64,000 nt of DNA, from assembly GCA_963971425.1 (NCBI GenBank), contig OZ020526.1:3500180-3564179 (forward strand). The letters are read 5' to 3'. Positions within the stretch are counted from its first letter, which is position 1. The number at the start of each line of letters is the position of its first letter. Of this stretch, positions 22,901-33,900 are shown piece after piece. A program made the translations under genes and the position numbers. A model generated the notes under the pieces. The model saw only the letters and a program-made list of their open reading frames with translations. It ran no database searches and was not told the origin of the DNA. The stretch is from Bryoerythrophyllum caledonicum. Lineage: Eukaryota > Streptophyta > Bryopsida > Pottiales > Pottiaceae.

Positions 22901-23613
22901 AGTTTCCTCTGGAGCCGCCTCTCTCTAAGATGCTTCTAGCCAGTGTAGACTTGGGGTGCAGTGACGAAATCTTGACCATCATCTCCATGTTGCAAGCTCA
23001 GAACATCTTTTATCGACCACGGGAGAAACAAGCGCAGGCGGATCAGAAAAGGGCCAAGTTTTTCCAAGTAGAGGGCGATCATTTGACTTTACTTGCAGTA
23101 TATGAAGCTTGGAAGGCGAAGAACTTTTCTGGTCCTTGGTGTTTTGAGAATTTTGTGCAGTCTCGGTCATTGCGGAGGGCGCAAGATGTGCGAAAGCAGC
23201 TTCTTACAATCATGGATAGGTACAAATTGGATGTGGTGAGTGCTGGAAAGAACTTCACACGGATACGGAAAGCCATAGCAGCAGGGTTTTTCTTCCATGC
23301 AGCACGGAAGGATCCCCAGGAGGGATATCGTACTCTGGTGGAGAATCAGCCGGTTTATATTCATCCAAGTAGTGCTCTATTTCAGAGGCAACCTGATTGG
23401 GTTATCTATCACGAGCTAGTTATGACCACCAAGGAATACATGCGAGAAGTGACTCTGATGGACCCTAAATGGTTAGTCGAATTAGCTCCACGTTTCTTTA
23501 AAGTTGCTGATCCCACAAAAATGAGCAAGAGAAAACGACAGGAGCGCATCGAACCTCTCTATGATCGGTATCACGAGCCAAATTCATGGCGTCTCAGTAA
23601 AAGACGGGCTTAA
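19999..23613 (+). CDS. DHX8/PRP22-type DEAH-box pre-mRNA splicing helicase
   Basis: A 1,204-residue protein in one exon. PRP22/DHX8 helicases act in the nucleus to release spliced mRNA from the spliceosome. Order of parts: an N-terminal helical domain (1-85); a charged Arg/Glu/Asp-rich region (about 145-240); an S1 RNA-binding domain (about 249-320, [20 protein letters not shown]); a linker; and the helicase core. Core motifs: GETGSGKT 574-581 (I), TQPRRVAA (Ia), DEAH 671-674 (II), SAT 703-705 (III), [10 protein letters not shown] 825-834 (V) and [10 protein letters not shown] 872-881 (VI). The HA2 and OB-fold regions follow, with a basic tail [18 protein letters not shown]. Length and the S1 domain identify PRP22 rather than PRP2, PRP16 or PRP43. 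The start fits the conserved N-terminus [17 protein letters not shown]. Confidence 0.97.
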   Translation: MDGLKKLEYLSLVSKVCTELDAHIGCGDKTLAEFIVDLAQKCGTQEEFGRKLKENGAEMPEYFVKTLLTIIHAILPPLSRAERERLGKGIGGDKDLKRTAFPGLAVPDSKQRVRELEEELIADGVEVRDAEENKVAPRGRRDNSEREHRRDRERGSRDESRDDRRGRGREHEREEYRDRREDGRGSGRGREHEREDYRDRREDGRGSGRGGRDDGVGDRRGNGRGRGREEEDGERKAVAPAMVDEPELYGIYKGRVSRIMDYGCFVQLLGVRDRKEGLVHVYNIASRRVVNAKDAVERDQEVWVKVLSVSEKKISLSMRDVDQKTGEDLLPMKRTTTAEEENLRANPSSSSLAPEMRKGLSGITIVEEDENTSNRRPMKRMSSPERWEAKQLIASGVLGVKDYPMYDDDGGGMLYHDEGAEEELEIELNEDEPAFLRGQTRYSVDVSPVKIVKNPDGSLQRAAMTQSALAKERRELREQQQRTMLDSIPKDLNRPWEDPMPETGERHLAQELRGVGLSAYDMPEWKKDAFGKAPTFGQRSKLSIQEQRQSLPIYKLKNELIKAVNDNQVLVVIGETGSGKTTQMTQYLAEAGYTTRGKIGCTQPRRVAAMSVAKRVAEEFGCRLGEEVGYAIRFEDCTGPETVIKYMTDGMLLREILIDDMCASYSVVMLDEAHERTIHTDVLFGLLKGLVKRRPDMRLIVTSATLDAEKFSRYFFDCPIFTIPGRTFPVEILYTKQPETDYLDAALITVMQIHLTEPEGDVLMFLTGQEEIDTACQILFERMKGLGPNVPELIILPVYSALPSEMQTRIFEAPPPGTRKVVVATNIAEASLTIDGIYYVVDPGFAKQNVYNPKLGLDSLVITPISQASARQRAGRAGRTGPGKCYRLYTESAYRNEMLPTTVPEIQRVNLGLTTLTMKAMGINDLLSFDFMDPPPPQALISAMEQLYSLGALDEEGLLTKLGRKMAEFPLEPPLSKMLLASVDLGCSDEILTIISMLQAQNIFYRPREKQAQADQKRAKFFQVEGDHLTLLAVYEAWKAKNFSGPWCFENFVQSRSLRRAQDVRKQLLTIMDRYKLDVVSAGKNFTRIRKAIAAGFFFHAARKDPQEGYRTLVENQPVYIHPSSALFQRQPDWVIYHELVMTTKEYMREVTLMDPKWLVELAPRFFKVADPTKMSKRKRQERIEPLYDRYHEPNSWRLSKRRA
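20497..20634 (+). repeat. 63-bp duplication coding for the RE/RD-rich region of PRP22
   Basis: Two in-frame copies encode [20 protein letters not shown] and [20 protein letters not shown] (21-residue period including a Ser). They extend the charged linker before the S1 domain. Copies differ by a few bases, so the duplication is fairly recent. Confidence 0.8.
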
Positions 23614-25640
23614 CTCTTTAAGTTCTTCTATGGGGTTCATGTACTGGATGAAGGAGATCCTACGATCATTTTGTTAGATTGGGGAAGAATGGCACGAAGC
23701 AAAATCAGCACCAACGATTGCGGTGACTTCTCTGACCTGCTCTTTTTTCTGGCATAAAGTCTTTGACGATCATGAGCTTACAGCCTCACCAAGTGATATT
23801 TACTTGTTGACCTGTACTGTGGAGATTATCAGTTCCCAGTAACACAACTGTAGCCAGCTCGTTTGCTAACTTTTAACCTCGTGAGTCTGTCGGGAGAAAA
23901 GCCCTTTCACGAAGATGTATTTTATGCCTGTGCTCAAGTCGAGAGAAGCCTGTGCCTAGTACGGTAGGAGTTCATTGTAGCAATTTAGAGAGTATCTTGC
24001 TATGCACATATAGAGGGATAGGCTAGTTCCCTTTTATCTTGTGGAAACTGGGTCTCTACAATTCGAGTAGTTTTCATTCGTAAACAGATCTAATACCACG
24101 GAGCTATCAATGCTCGAGAGATTACAGAAGCTTTTGTCTTGATAGTTTCATCAATGTGGAGTGCTGGACAGACTTCTATGTCAGCCGCTTTGTATTGACA
24201 AATTTTGTTAACATTTAGTTCAGTAAACTGAACCCTGTTGCTCGATGTTTCTGTGTGTGCGACGTTTTGGACATAGAAGTCCTTTCACGCTGTGGAGGAT
24301 GACAGAAACCTTAACTGGGACCTAACTTGGGATTGTTCATGGTCTGTTGGGGACACTTCTAGTGAAATTTTGAGCATAATTGGTGTTTGTGATGAATTTC
24401 CTTCACTATTTCTTCAGAAAATCACAACAATGTCAAAATCAAGTGATTTTTGTGACATATGTAAGACATGTGATTCTCATACCTAAAATATGAAATAAAA
24501 ACATCTCCACTTTTATTTGATGAATTGTCACTATCAGAATTGAGGGGTCTAAGCAGCGTCATAAACAGACTCCGTGGTGTTGCTAAAGTAACTTTTATAA
24601 AAAAAGTTACATGAACTTGAGGTTTGAGTTATAATTTAACCATGTTTTGGATGTGTTTCTTCTCATACATTGAATGCACGGTTCCATTTGAGTTGCGGAG
24701 CTTAATCTTTAGTGCTAGTTCAGTTGTGGACGTCCTTTGGCTTGGCTTGGCAAAGAAGCTGTTAATTGATCATTAGGTGTTTCATTTAATTGATCATTAG
24801 GTGTTTAATTAAATTGACGAAGTAAATTTAATCCTGTTTTATGAGCTTGGTTGTCACGCTTGTTGGGTGATGACAGATGAGCACCGCTAGTTTTACGTGT
24901 AGTCTTTGAGTTGATATTCTTTAGATGCATGCTATTTACGTTGGTCTTTGAGTTGATATTCTTCAAATGCATGCTATGTACATTCTCATGAGGTTTGTAT
25001 TCTCTTTGATCTATGTTTCTTTTCTTCAGATGCATGTTACATTGTTACTGTACATCTGTTTTCATGAGTTTTGTGTAGTCTTTGAGTTTATTTATACATA
25101 GTTTCATGCTTTGTACATAAAACCATGCTACAGCTGTTGCTTCTTTAAAAAGCAAGCCCCTAGAAGTTGCTAAGGATTTTTTCAAAACGTTGCTAAACAC
25201 CCTGTTTTCTTGTAGTGTTTCTTTCATATGCATGCTTTAATGTACGTGTCAAAAGCGGTGGTGTACTACTCTGGTACGTGTATGTGTCTCATGTGAGAAG
25301 TTGGAGAGCTTCTATATTATATTCAGCTTTCACAGTTGTTGTGCCATGCTAGAAGAGTGCACAAGAGTTTGTTTCTAGTCAAAGTGCAGAGAAGTTAATT
25401 TCTAAACAACGAGAAGTTGGGTCATGAGGGGTCTAAGCAACGTTGGATCATGGAGAACTGATGTGCCGCCACAGCAGACGTTGGTGAACAACAAGGTGGT
25501 GGTGGTGATGATGGTGATGGTGATGGTGGTGATGGTGCTCATCGCCATTGCCCTTGACAACTTGTGTGTGCAAATCTACGCCAATTATTAGTTCTTGCGC
25601 TGACAATAGATTAATAAATTCAATAAAGACTTTAAAATAC
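23614..25640. other. Intergenic region downstream of PRP22
   Basis: The first few hundred bases are probably the 3' UTR. No gene is supported. A partial relative of the CACTA MITE at 41.8 kb lies at about 25,105-25,219 (gcttctttaaaaagcaagcc to cttgtagtg). Short direct repeats with tctttgagttgatattctt occur near 24,902 and 24,943. A GGTGGTGATG microsatellite lies at 25,494-25,545; the poly-His reading on the other strand is a by-product of it. Confidence 0.4.
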
Positions 25641-28345
25641 ATACAGTTAATAATACTTTAATGGTACCTCAAATAGAAAACATTTAAGGTGAATTGGATG
25701 TCAGTACCCTATGTTGTGGTTGCTTTTGTACAGTACCCACCAATAAGTATACGTTCATTTTGCATATGTACGTTTCCACTCTACACTGCTGCCAACTTTG
25801 ACACCTTTTTAAAGGCTGAAAAATTGTCATTTCACCATGAAATTTTTGGCACAAGATTGTTTCTACGTTGACAACATGTGTGCAAAATTTCAAGGTCGGA
25901 AGTTGAATTAAAAAAAAGATATTCAAGATCTACCAACATGGGTAGCACTAAGAAAAGTTTCATAGCTACGAACTTTGACACCCTCCCAAGGATTGAATTT
26001 TTTTGTTTTTGCCCATGTAATTTTTGGCATGGGACGGCCTCTGTGTTTATTAAATGTTTAAAGTCTAAAACATCCACACAAAGAGACATATTTAAAATCT
26101 AGTAACATGTGTAGTTGTGAGTGTAGTTGTAAGAAACATTTCACTCCTGGCCAACTTTGACACACTCCCAAGGATTAAATCTTTTGTTTTTGCGCATGAA
26201 ATTTTTGGCATGAAACCATTTCTATATCGAATACATGTGTGCCAAGTTTTAAGGCGAGAATACCTACATAGCAAAAAAAAATTGAAATCTACCAACATGT
26301 GTAGTTGTGAGAAACATTTCACTCTTGCCAAATTTGACACCCTCCCATGGATTGAGTTCTATATTTTTTCCCATGAGATTTTGGACATGAGACCATCTCT
26401 ATGTTGATTACATGTGTGCTTAATTTCAAGTCTAAAATATCCACGATAGAAAAGAAAAAATTCAAAATCTACCAACGTGCTAATTGTGACAAACAACCAA
26501 GGGTACCATTTCAACTTTGGCACCTTCCCTAGGTTTGAAAAATTGTTATTTTACTATGAAATTTTTAACACATGATCACTTCTATGAATATAACATGTGC
26601 GCCAATTTTCAAAGCCAGAAGATGAATAAAGAAACCCATATTCAAAATCTACCAACATGTGTAACTATGAGAAACAATCTTGTGTATCTATTATTGTATT
26701 CATCACATGGCTTTGAAATTTAACACACATGTTATGAGCATAGAGATGATCTTTTGATAAAATTTTCATGGTAAAATATCAATTTTTCAGCCCTCAAGAG
26801 GGTGTCAAAATTGGCAGTAGTGAATGGCTTACAACTACACATGTTGGTAAATTTGGTATATCTTTTTCTATATTCATCTTCTGGCCTTGAAATTTGGCAC
26901 ACATGTTGTCAACATAGAAATGATCTTGTGCCAAAAATTTCATGGTAAAATGACATTTTTTTAGCCCTCAGGAGGGTGTCAAAGTTGGCAGCAATGTAGT
27001 GTGGAAACGTTCATGAACGTATACTTATTGGTGGGTACTGTACATTGTTAATACAAAATAGAGAGTTGTCCAAAATTTTGGAAAATCTAATTTCTTTGTC
27101 TAAGTGATTGCCCATGTGATATCAAGGTGCTACCTATATAATGCATAGGTGATACCCATGTAATACTTATGTGATATCCATGTAATACTTAGGTGATACC
27201 CATTGTGTCCAAATCACTGCATCAAAGAAAAATAATTCTATTGACATAGAGGTGTTGAAAGCGCCACTAGGTACCGTACATCAATTTAACATAAATAATA
27301 ATGCTAACTTGTATTTTATATCATTCCAATATACGTCTAAGTGAGCCCTTGTGCGTTTCTATCTCATTCCCAACACGTTCGCACTGGTTGATTATTTTTC
27401 TCTTCAATCACATTCCAGTTTTACTTTTTCTTTGGTGGGGCCTACCACCTCTCTTTGGGGCCCCAACGACACCCCTTCTGCATTCATGTATTCAATGCAA
27501 TTGAATCACATCTCCATTGCATTTAACCATGACATCCTTCACGAGTCGCCATTGAATATATCTAGTCTCAGGGTTGTCATTTTGGGGGGACGTCCGGTTT
27601 GCCTGTCTAATAGAGGTTTGAGGTCTCGATCGGCTGATGTAGTCAAGACGTAGTTGATTGTTTGATAAGGTAAGAAAAAGGCGACATGGCTACCACGTTG
27701 GCGCCACCTGGCTGCGAGGAAGGACGTTGGCAAGGGACGAAATTGGTAGAGACGGGGATGTGGGATAGGGCGCCGATGAAAGACATGGCACGAATGTCAT
27801 CCTGGCGGGGTGTGGACAGAAGTGAGGGGCGCGGACCTCGGGCGCGCACGGATAGATGGAGCACAAACGTCGGGCGCAGATGGAAGGACATGACACTGAA
27901 GGATGGACAGGGCGCGGACAAAAGTACAGGGCACAGACGGATGGCCCTAGTGTGGACACTGTGTCGGGGCGCGGATTTAATCCACTCAACGAGGTAGGCG
28001 AGCGGACCTAGGTGGGCCTTTGAAATGCACTTGGGCCTTGGCCATGGCATTCCTCCTTTTCATGGATTGGGAAAATCATTTTATTTTTAGTTCCGACAAA
28101 ATCTTGACGTACCTCAAAAAACACACCGATTTTGTTTTTTTCAAGAAATGGGAAGAAAATCTATATTTAAAGTATAACTTTGGACCTCGGATCTCAATAT
28201 TAAGGTTGCACGAGGTATTTCAGGGAGGTGGGCCTTCATTTTAATAGGACCCTCTTATTTTAGAGGGTCCAAAGGCTTTTTAAAGACTCTTCTAGGATTC
28301 TTTTGGCTATTAATAGGTTTTCCATTCAAAAATAAAATAAATAAA
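25640..28345 (+). repeat. Segmental duplication, copy A (with foldback insertion)
   Basis: It starts at acatacagttaataatactt and ends near ctattaataggttttccat. Apart from the 1.3-kb insertion at 25,733-27,038 it aligns along its length with copy B, which follows directly, so the pair is a tandem duplication of about 1.4 kb. It contains a GC-rich degenerate array at 27,730-27,990. No gene is recognised. Confidence 0.85.
25733..27038. mobile_element. Foldback element made of 180-bp repeats
   Basis: The ends are mirror images: GTACCCACCAATAAGTATAC at the left and its reverse complement at the right. TGTACA lies on both sides (25727-25732, 27039-27044). The left part holds five direct units of 176-183 bp, with 'aactttgacacc' near 25794, 25971, 26153, 26331 and 26513. 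The right part has two units in reverse orientation (about 26,630-26,990). Copy B of the host segment lacks the element and keeps one TGTACA at 28439-28444, so this is an insertion with a readable empty site. No protein is coded. The palindromic target duplication leaves the exact ends uncertain by a base or two. Confidence 0.9.
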
Positions 28346-29765
28346 TACATACAGTTAATAATACTTTAATGGTCCCTCAAAAATAAAAACATTTAAGGTG
28401 AATTGGATGTCAATATCCTACGATGTGGTCGCTAAATTTGTACATTGTTAATACAAAATAGAGAGTTGTCCAAAATTTTGGAAAATATAATTTCTTTGTC
28501 TAAGTGATTGCCCATGTGATATCAAGAGGCTACCTATATAATGCATAGGTCATACCCATGTGATACTTATGTGATATCCATGTAATACTTAGGTGATTCC
28601 CATTGTGTCCAAATCACTGCATCAAAGAAAAATAATTCTTTCGACAAAGCGGTGCTGAAAGCGCCACTAGGTACCGTACATCAATTTAACATGAAATAAT
28701 AATGCTAACTTGTATTTTATATCATTCTAATATATGTCCAAGTAAGCCCCTGTGTGTTTCTATCTCGTTCCCAGCACGTTCGCATTGGCTGATTATTTTT
28801 CCCTTTTAATCACATTCTAGTTTTACCTTTTCTTTGGTGGGCCTACCACGTCTACTTGGGGCCCCAACAACACGCCATCCGCACTCATGTACTCAGTGCA
28901 ATTGAATCACATCTCCATTGCATTTAACCATGACATCCTTCACAAGTCGCCATTGAATATATCTAGTCTCAGGGTTGTCATTCTGGGCGGACGTCCGGTT
29001 TGCCCGTCTGGTAGAGGTTTGAGGTCTCGCCCGTCCGATGTAGTCAAGACGTAGTTGACTCTTTGATAAGGTAAGAAAAAAGTGACATGGCTACCACATT
29101 GGCGCCACCTGGCTACGAGGAAGGACGCTGGCAAGGGACCAAATTGGTAGAGACGGGGACGTGGGATAGGGCGCCGACGAAAGACATGGCGCGAATGTCA
29201 TCCTAGTGGGGCGTGGACAGAAGGTGAGGGCGCGGACCTCGGACGCGGACGAATGGATGGGACGCAGACGGAAGGACACGACACGGAAGGATGGACAGGG
29301 CGCAAACGAAAGTACAGGCCACGAACGGATGGCCCTAGTATAGACGCTGTGTCGGGGCGCGGACTTAATCCACTCAACGAAGTAGGCGAGCGAGCCTAGG
29401 CGGGCCTTTGAAATGCACTTGGGCCTTGGCCATGGCATTCTTCCTTATCATGGATTGGGGAAACCATTTTATTTTTAGTTCCGACAAGATCTTGATGTAC
29501 CTCAAAAAACACACTGATGTTGTTTTTGTCAAGTGGGAAGAAAATTTATATCTAAAGTATAACTTTGGACCTCGGATCTCAATATTGAGGTTGCATGAGG
29601 TATTTCAGGGAGGTGGGCCTTCATTTTAATGGCACCCTCTTATTTTAGAGGATTCAGAGGCTTTTTAAAGAAATTTGATTTGCAAATTTGGGACCTGCGG
29701 CCCTTGTTTACTCTCCTAGGCCTCTTTTGGCTATTAATAGGTTTGTCAACCAAAAATAAAATAAA
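28346..29765 (+). repeat. Segmental duplication, copy B (empty site)
   Basis: Tandem partner of copy A, from acatacagttaataatactt at about 28347. It keeps the uninterrupted site ..aaatttgtacattgttaata.. where copy A has the foldback element. It also includes the GC-rich degenerate array (29,150-29,380) and ends inside a MITE. Confidence 0.85.
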
Positions 29766-29830
29766 GGCCAAGTTTTACCCACCCTCCTCATCCAATGGCA
29801 TTTGCAACCTCAAAAATTTAGTTCCTTGGA
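29567..29830. mobile_element. Palindromic MITE, 'ggtggg' core family, copy 1
   Basis: The arms read ggacctcggatctcaatatt... and, from the right end inward, ggtccaaggaactaaattt..., meeting a core with 'ggtgggcc', 'attttagagg' and 'aaagcctctg' (reverse strand). The same core occurs at 32.1, 37.7 and 55.1 kb. Noncoding. Confidence 0.65.
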
Positions 29831-30951
29831 CCTTGAACCGTAAACTTTGTACTTTGCGGCAACTAATTTTGTTTAAAAGGAATAATAATGTGGGGACAGT
29901 TCTAATGTACGAGCACAAGTAGCCTACAAGTGCGTCAATTTTGGCCCTTGGATACTTGGTCAAGCACTAGAATTGAGATAAGCAGTCGAGCTGCGTATCT
30001 ACTTAATGAATTAACTACTTGGGCTCCATTGAAAGGACGGTGGCGCCTGCTTGGATATCGCCCCCCCTTTATTTAAGTTGTTATCAAAATCAAGGGGATG
30101 ATGCGATGGACTTCGGAGAGGGTTGGGTTCCAGTAAAGTGGGCCTAGTAAATCAATATTCCCTATCACAACAATGACAACCTTCTCATAAGAGAATCACA
30201 CGAATGCAATCAACTGGAAACTTTGAGGGGAAAGGGGTGTTGATGGAGTCCGTATCACTGACGACAACAGAGCTCGTATTGTGGACAATGCTGACCAACA
30301 TGACCCTTCAAAACTCAGACAATTATTGGATTCGGAGTGAAGGGAATTTTTCCGACATGACGGGATGGACTTCTTGCTTGAACAACATAGTTTAGGAACA
30401 CGACAAGCTCTTGACCACCTCATGCAATCACAGATCTTGAGGGCCGTGTTGGAGGAAGATGGACTAGCGAGGAGAACTTGATCAACTGCTCTTAGGCTTT
30501 GTTTGGGCTAAAACAAAGACCTCTCTATGCAAGTAGGGACACACGACAACAAGGCAGGCCCAAGTGGCACCGCTAATAGCCCAATGAATATTGACTAGGT
30601 GTACTTTCGAGTGTTTAATGTAGCAAATTAGAATTTTCTCAAAATACTAGCACTTAGCATTATAAAGGCTTGTAGAATTTATCCCTAACTACTATAAACT
30701 AGAAACACCGACCCATAGATATTTTAGTGGTGTCTTGACAACCTCGTCATGTATTATTTTAATTTTGTTTACATGACGCATATGAAATACATTTTGACTA
30801 AAGTATCTTTTTTGCCCAATGTTGCATGTGTGATTTATGGATCTACTCATTTCATAAGAATTTATACATGTGAATATAATATGAAGGTATGATCACAATT
30901 ATAATTACAGTGAAACATTTTTTTCAAATAATCGGTTATTGTTAACCCCTA
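29831..30951. other. Gene-poor stretch after copy B
   Basis: Mostly unique-looking AT-rich DNA. The only coding-like signal is the short remnant at 30,227-30,481, listed separately. Confidence 0.35.
30227..30481 (+). pseudogene. Coding-like remnant, family not recognised
   Basis: One frame stays open for about 84 codons except for a TGA at 30338-30340. It reads DGVRITDDNRARIVDNADQH and then LLEQHSLGTRQALDHLMQ. Composition is protein-like and unlike the AT-rich surroundings. I do not recognise the family; a decayed transposon or host-gene fragment are both possible. Confidence 0.3.
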
Positions 30952-31632
30952 AGAGCCCAAGATATTTTTTAGTCAAGAAACACTCCACAAATTCCATGCC
31001 CAAAAAGTGGCAAAATCATTCATTTGCAAAAAAAAATTGGACTTTTGATTTTTGGATTTGAAAAAAAACTTTATTTTGAACTTTCGATTTTTTGGAGCTC
31101 TCATCCACTGCACAGATTGAAAGATTATAGTGTTTGAGGTTGGGAAAAAGGGGATTAGTGGACTATGATTTCACTTGGTATCAAATTTTTGTCCAAATCT
31201 TTTACCATTGTGTTGATCATGATGTTAGTTCTGTATACGTCATTTTTTTAAAGTAGTAAAAGAGTGTAGTATATACAAAAAGAGTGTGCAAGGAGTGGAG
31301 GTTCAAAAATTGCCATTTCACATTTTATTGTTTGTGAATTTGGTGTGTATTAGAATGATAATCCAAACGGTTATTAAGAAAATTTTTACTACATATTGTT
31401 ATCAAAAAAATAAAAAGTGAAAAATATGAAGTCCTCTATCTTTTATGTTGAAAAGATGAAGCTCTTTTTCCCCTTTGATCAAAATGTGTGAAAATATTTG
31501 ACTTGGATTAGAATGTTTCTTTACACTATAGACAAGAATTATTTTTTGACATCTTCAAAGAAGGTAATATTCTCACATGTACATACAAAAAAATCTAAAT
31601 GTCAATAGAAACTTCTAGCAAAATCTCTAGCA
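30952..31632 (+). mobile_element. TTAA-CCCCTAA repeat family, truncated copy
   Basis: It starts at TTAACCCCTAAGAGCCCAAG and shares with the 39.65, 61.76 and 62.6 kb copies the segments 'gattgaaagattatagtgtttgaggt', 'agtgtgcaaggagtggaggtt' and 'ataaaaagtgaaaaatatga'. The right terminal repeat is missing. No coding capacity. Confidence 0.7.
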
Positions 31633-32082
31633 ATATAAAACACAATTATTTACTTCTTTCTTCATTTTATTTCTATATAAAATAACAAGAGAGCTTTATA
31701 TGGTTTGTATTCAATTATATTCCTAAATAAAAATAATTTTGAAAGTTATATGGTTTGTATTTAATAAAAAAATTTGTACTATTCATATTTTTGTACATAT
31801 AAAATGGGAAAGATAATTTCTTTACATTCCATTTTTTTATTGGTCTTAGTATATGTAATCTATTTGAACATAGAAAAGTCATTTTTGCGCCGATGTTAAA
31901 TGGTTTCCATTTTATTCTTAGTTCCCTAACATGTGCAATACTTTTTTAATCTTTTGAACCATTTCATTTCTCTTCCTATTTCCTTAAATTGTTACATTGG
32001 ATTCATTTTTAGTGACTTACATGGGCACAAAAAAATATGAGGAGATAGTAGAGATGCTTTCTTTCAAGAGCTTACGGTTAGA
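31633..32082. other. AT-rich spacer
   Basis: Very AT-rich with short related motifs (gttatatggtttgtat twice near 31,697 and 31,744). No gene or structured repeat is seen. Confidence 0.4.
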
Positions 32083-32352
32083 GATTCAAGGATCTCAATT
32101 TTGAGGTTGCACAATGCCACAAGCCATTGGAGAAGGAGGGTGGGATTAAACCTGGCCCCTATTTTATTTTTGGACGATGGACTTATTAATACTAAAAATG
32201 AACCTCCGAAAAAAATTGGAGCTACAGGCCCCAAATTTGCCAAACAAATTTCTTTGAAAAGCCTCTGGACCCCCTAAAATGAGAAGGTGCCATTAAAACA
32301 GGGGCCCACCTCCCCAAAATACCTTGTGCAACTTCAATATTGAGATCCAAGG
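32083..32352. mobile_element. Palindromic MITE, 'ggtggg' core family, copy 2
   Basis: Left arm gatctcaattttgaggttgc; right arm, reversed, ggaccttggatctcaatatt. The core contains gggtggga, cccctattttattttt, caggccccaaatttgcc and aaaagcctctggaccc. It shares arms with copy 1 and forms the end of an inverted copy of the duplicated segment. Confidence 0.7.
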
Positions 32353-33111
32353 TCCAAAGTTATACTTTAAATATAGATTTTCTTCCCACTTCTTGACAAA
32401 TACATAATTGGTGTGTATTTTGAGGTACATCAAGATCTTATCAAAACTAAAAATAAAGGCTGCTTACAATTAATGGTTTCTTCAATTCATGAAATGGAGG
32501 AATGCCATGGCCAAGGCCCAAGTGCATTTCAAAGGCCCGCTTAGCCCCGCTCGCCTACTTCGTTGAGTGGGTTAAGTCCGCTGTCCAACACGACGTCTAC
32601 ACCAGGGCCATGCATCCGTGCCCTAGCCTTGTGCCCCCGCCCTGTACTTTCGTGTACGTCCAAACCTCCGTGCCTTGTCCATTTGTCTGCACCCGATGCC
32701 TGTGCCCTGTCGTTCTGATTGCGCCCTGACCTTATGTCCACGCCCCGCCAGGCTAACGTCTGCACCCTACCCTTCTGTCCGTGCCATGTCCATCCGCTCG
32801 CACCCTAGCCATCCGTTCGCACCCTACCCTTGCGTCTACGCTCTATCCATCCGTCCGTGCCCTTCCATCTGCACTGTGTCGTTCCGTCCACGCCATGCCC
32901 TTCCGTCCGCACCCAACTTCCGCACCAAAACCTCCCGTTTCGTCCAGGCCTCCACGTTCGCGCCATTGTTTCCTACGGGGAATGACACGTCACAAAATGA
33001 CGTGTCATTTACAACCAAATGTTCTAACCTTGGACAAATTACAAGACCTACTAGAGAAAAAACAGTTTGCCCGTCCTGTCCAATGACCCTCATTTGCATG
33101 TTATGACAACC
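32353..33111 (-). repeat. Inverted third copy of the duplicated segment, with a GC-rich degenerate array
   Basis: On the minus strand this matches the right part of copies A and B: the aagatcttgatgtacctcaa region, 'caaggcccaagtgcatttcaaaggcc', and a cagggttgtcat end at 33,103-33,114. At 32,580-32,930 it has an irregular array of 'ccgtgcccttccgtccgcaccc'-like units. Long open frames here (Pro/Ser/Arg-rich) are products of the array, not genes. Confidence 0.7.
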
Positions 33112-33900
33112 CTGCCAAGTCTGTGATGTCCTCACAACTGTATCAATCAGAGACTCTCTTCCTCCCATGTCGTGAAAGAACAACTCCTGTTGTGTCAGAC
33201 CTCGCAGGTAAGAATTCTCCACAAATCTTCAACTCCGATGTCCGGAATCATCCTTGGTAAAATGTGGAAGCGTCCGGTCCACAAACCGTATGGGATTTTC
33301 TTTCCTTCCATGTTTTGCTGCCCCACACAAGCAGTCATCTGGGATACATTGATAAAGGAACCCTTTGACGTCCCAGCTGTAACCATAGCCTTCAGATTGT
33401 TGCTCTCGGAAAGACTTCGATAAGCACTACTGAAGCTCCACCTTCATCACGAGCCTGGTTCAACACGCCACTGGCTCTGTTCTCGAACGACTCTTTTATA
33501 GTTCGCCCGGGCTGAGCCTCAAGATGCTTGTCCTGAGCCATCTTAATCAAGTCTTTTACATCGAATTTGGCTTTGGTAATCGTTTCGTCGATCTTCTTCT
33601 ACATCGTTGCTGCATCTGTAAACGTATCTCCTACACCGATACTAAAATTTGCTGCAGAAGCCAGTAACCGATCACCAGCCATTGAGTGTGTCCCAAAGAG
33701 CTTCCGAGCTGCATCAGGCCCAACTTCCCTCCTCTGTCCAAATATCAAGCAGATCTTAGGGCCGCTCACACTGAAAAAAATGTGCAAACACACGCATGGA
33801 AGAGATTCCAAGTTGAGCACTAGAATACGCACCAAATGACGTGAAAAAGACTGCCAAAGTCTTCATGCAGAGCGTACCAGCCACAACCTCAGCCTCCTTT
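33112..33900 (-). pseudogene. RNA polymerase II largest subunit (RPB1) gene fragment, broken
   Basis: Read on the minus strand, the pieces follow RPB1 order: VVAGTLCMKTL, GSLFHVIW (frameshifted), [122 protein letters not shown] and [20 protein letters not shown], then [11 protein letters not shown]. These belong to the funnel and bridge-helix part of the enzyme. At least three frameshifts and in-frame stops (for example TAG in place of Glu after AATM) make it non-functional. A gt..ag interval between HVIW and EVGPDAAR looks like a retained intron, so it derives from genomic DNA. Homology ends where the repeat at 33,111 begins. Confidence 0.88.

Noticed and set aside
25494..25545. Poly-His protein
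   Set aside because: It is the translation of a GGTGATG microsatellite on one strand; there is no further coding support.
32541..33106. Arg/Pro/Ser-rich genes on both strands
   Set aside because: They come from a degenerate GC-rich array that gives open frames in several registers.
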